Shown piece after piece: positions 62,451-64,000 of a stretch of DNA of 64,000 bases. The notes under the pieces were generated by a model. The model was not told the DNA's origin. It did no database searches and saw only the letters and a program-made list of their open reading frames with translations. Every line of letters begins with the position of its first letter. Within the stretch, counting starts at the first letter, position 1. The stretch lies in contig JAIELX010000133.1 in the NCBI GenBank assembly GCA_019752635.1, positions 1 through 64,000 on the forward strand. Reading direction: 5' to 3'. A program made the translations under genes and the position numbers. Source of the stretch: Candidatus Obscuribacterales bacterium. Its GTDB lineage: Bacteria; Cyanobacteriota; Vampirovibrionia; Obscuribacterales; Obscuribacteraceae.

Positions 62451-63182
62451 CTAAGTGTTCGGGTGCTCGAATGACTCAAGAACATCTCCGGCCTTCGCCG
62501 CATCCGTTTGCAGCACTAGTCTATAGCCCAACCCGCGTTCAGTTTCAAGCAACGCTTCTGCTGCGATTTCCCGAAGCTTCTTGCGCAACCGCGACATCTG
62601 AACACGTACGTTGTCCAGGGAGACTTCGCTCTCCGAACTCCAAAGTCTGGCGAGCATGGATTCTGCGGTGAAAAATTCACCGGGATTTTTCATCAATAAC
62701 TCAAGGATCAAAAACTCGTGCTTATGCAAGTTTGCACTGCGGTCTCCATATGAAACTGTTGCGCTGGGGCGACTTAGAGTCAAGTTGCCGGCACTGAGGC
62801 GATCACCGTGAAAGGCTCCTCGTCGGCGTGTCAGAGCCTGAATACGAGCCTTCAGCTCTACAGACGAGAACGGTTTCGTAAGATAGTCATCAGCGCCTGC
62901 CTCTACCAAACCAAATTCGCAAGAAGCCTCATCGCGGCGACCGGTCAGCATTAGACAGGGCGTTGAAAACCCTGTGATTCTTAACTGTTTGAGCAGATTA
63001 GTTCCCGCACCATCCCCAAGATCCCAATCCAGAATCATGGCGTCATATGTAAACTGCTGCGTGAAAAGTCTCGCGGCCGCAATGCTGTCGGCAAGGTCAA
63101 CATGATACCCGACGTCTTCAAAAAGGTTTTTCAGGAGCCAACAAAGAGACTCGTCATCATCGACAATTAGAATCTTCGGCAT
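62451..63182 (-). CDS. OmpR-family response regulator
   Basis: 243 aa. Receiver: VDDD (8-10), D52 in MILDWDLGDG, MLTG and K102 in LTKPF. Winged helix: LHKHEFLILELLMKNPGEFFTAESML, VRVQMSRLRKKLREI and TERGLGYRLV. Relative of the regulator at 30377 (same spacing of key residues and same DW after the phosphoacceptor). Divergent from a sensor-type gene starting at 63436, its likely partner. Confidence 0.93.
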   Translation of the reverse strand: MPKILIVDDDESLCWLLKNLFEDVGYHVDLADSIAAARLFTQQFTYDAMILDWDLGDGAGTNLLKQLRITGFSTPCLMLTGRRDEASCEFGLVEAGADDYLTKPFSSVELKARIQALTRRRGAFHGDRLSAGNLTLSRPSATVSYGDRSANLHKHEFLILELLMKNPGEFFTAESMLARLWSSESEVSLDNVRVQMSRLRKKLREIAAEALLETERGLGYRLVLQTDAAKAGDVLESFEHPNT

Positions 63183-63435
63183 TCCAAAAACTCACAAGGG
63201 ACCTATCTCTTGTACCCCGAACGCCCTGAAATCGCTCGCGCTAAACCCGGCGCACGTTCACAGTCTACCTTAGTCTACATCGTTCTTCGCGCCAAGAGGT
63301 TCGATCAATGTCGGCATTATGCCATTTTCGCATTAATTCGAATAGAATGAACCGTCGGCATCTTCGTGTTCTGTGAGCGCCATTTTGCACCCGACAGACT
63401 GCAGTTGGATTGGCTTCTTACAAACGGAATTGTGA

Positions 63436-64000
63436 ATGGTTGAAAACGATGAAACTAGCAGCCGGCGCAAGAGCCGCCTTCATCGTCTCTACCTTTGGAG
63501 CGCAATTGCTTCAATAAGTATCGTGCTCATTTTTCAAACACTACTAAGTCAGACCCGAAGCATCTGCGCCGACTATGTTGCTGCCGCAGCGACGTTTTCC
63601 TCTACAGTTCGCTCCAAAGGAACAGCGGAACTAACCGGGGAGCGATTCAGCAACCTCCGAAACAGTGTCAATAGTTTATCCGATATCGCAACGATCTTGC
63701 TCGCCGACTCGCAGTCGGAGTCAACGCGGAAGCCTTTGTCGGAGGCAAAATCTCTGTTTCAAGAGATTGATGCGGACCGCAAAACTTCGCACGCGCTGGC
63801 CGGACTTTCGGAGAAAGATCTCTGCGATCGGCTTGCAGCCTGCCTGGATCGTTTGACGTGCTCTGTAAGGGAGTATGAGCAACGATCCCAAGCAGGCGAA
63901 ATTTTGCTGAGCACCCTTTTGTTACTATCTCTGGTGCCGCTCTTTCTACATTTGTATACGCTGGATCATTCAACAAAAGTCTTGTCGGTGTCAAAAGCAA
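63436..64000 (+). CDS. N-terminal part of two-TM sensor protein (probable histidine kinase), cut by window edge
   Basis: 188 complete codons from ATG 63436 to the edge, no stop. TM1 SAIASISIVLIFQTLL (~21-36), a ~110-residue helical extracytoplasmic domain with several Cys (SICADY, LCDRLAACLDRLTC), and TM2 ILLSTLLLLSLVPLFLHLY (~152-170). Topology and position divergent to an OmpR-type regulator fit a histidine kinase. The kinase domain is outside, so this is inference. Confidence 0.6.
   Translation, partial: MVENDETSSRRKSRLHRLYLWSAIASISIVLIFQTLLSQTRSICADYVAAAATFSSTVRSKGTAELTGERFSNLRNSVNSLSDIATILLADSQSESTRKPLSEAKSLFQEIDADRKTSHALAGLSEKDLCDRLAACLDRLTCSVREYEQRSQAGEILLSTLLLLSLVPLFLHLYTLDHSTKVLSVSKA

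Noticed and set aside
1..64000. CRISPR arrays, tRNA or rRNA genes, prophage modules
   Set aside because: No regularly spaced direct repeats with unique spacers, no cloverleaf or T-arm sequence in context, and no phage structural genes were seen by eye; a tRNA or covariance scan would be needed to exclude small RNAs fully.

Overview
The window reads as a chromosomal segment of a Gram-negative-type bacterium with moderate GC content. Predicted lipoproteins with clear lipoboxes, many secreted TPR proteins, several Ser/Thr kinases, a DUF2339 membrane protein, homogentisate-pathway enzymes without photosynthesis genes, and many secreted proteins of unknown family suggest a non-photosynthetic relative of cyanobacteria (Melainabacteria/Vampirovibrionia, Obscuribacterales-like). 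That placement is inference from gene content; no rRNA or tRNA gene is visible to anchor it.

Layout. 0-6 kb: the end of a repeat-rich thioredoxin-fold gene, a SAF-domain membrane protein, and a complete bacterial RNA-repair pair (hen1 then pnkp, overlapping by 20 bases). 6-10 kb: dnaE. 10-18 kb: a TPR lipoprotein, an alpha/beta hydrolase divergent from a TetR regulator plus cupin pair with a perfect palindromic operator, speD with a clear terminator, a DUF2339 protein and a GH63-like glycosidase. 18-22.6 kb: two overlapping membrane Ser/Thr kinases with unusual catalytic loops, then two secreted Gly-rich paralogues. 22.7-25.2 kb: hppD-hmgA. 25.5-29.3 kb: secreted and TPR proteins, and a TusA-like gene coupled to a Cys-rich gene.

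29-37 kb is the most coherent accessory region. An OmpR-family regulator, a secreted TPR protein and a sensor kinase sit among three tandem prepilin-like (TadE-like) paralogues and a small two-gene unit. Four promoters in this region carry the same element: two 6-bp repeats of the TTAACA/GTAACA type 5 bp apart, followed 9 bp later by TAGTCT or TAGTAT. The geometry is identical in all four, which points to one response-regulator regulon resembling Pho boxes.

37-50 kb: a fumarase-fold protein that has lost most active-site signatures, thymidine kinase, an LRR lipoprotein, a 5'-truncated kinase, a PAS sensor kinase, thiolase, alanine dehydrogenase, debris that includes a transposase tail, and a YprB-like nuclease. 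50-62.3 kb is a cluster of unrecognised proteins. It contains two paralogous trypsin-fold proteins that both lack the catalytic triad and flank a long inverted repeat, a canonical receptor-like Ser/Thr kinase whose C-terminal tail matches the tail of an unrelated upstream protein, and a 1.27-kb-residue-scale helical solenoid protein (about 1266 aa). The window ends with a second OmpR-type regulator divergent from the start of a two-TM sensor protein that runs off the edge.
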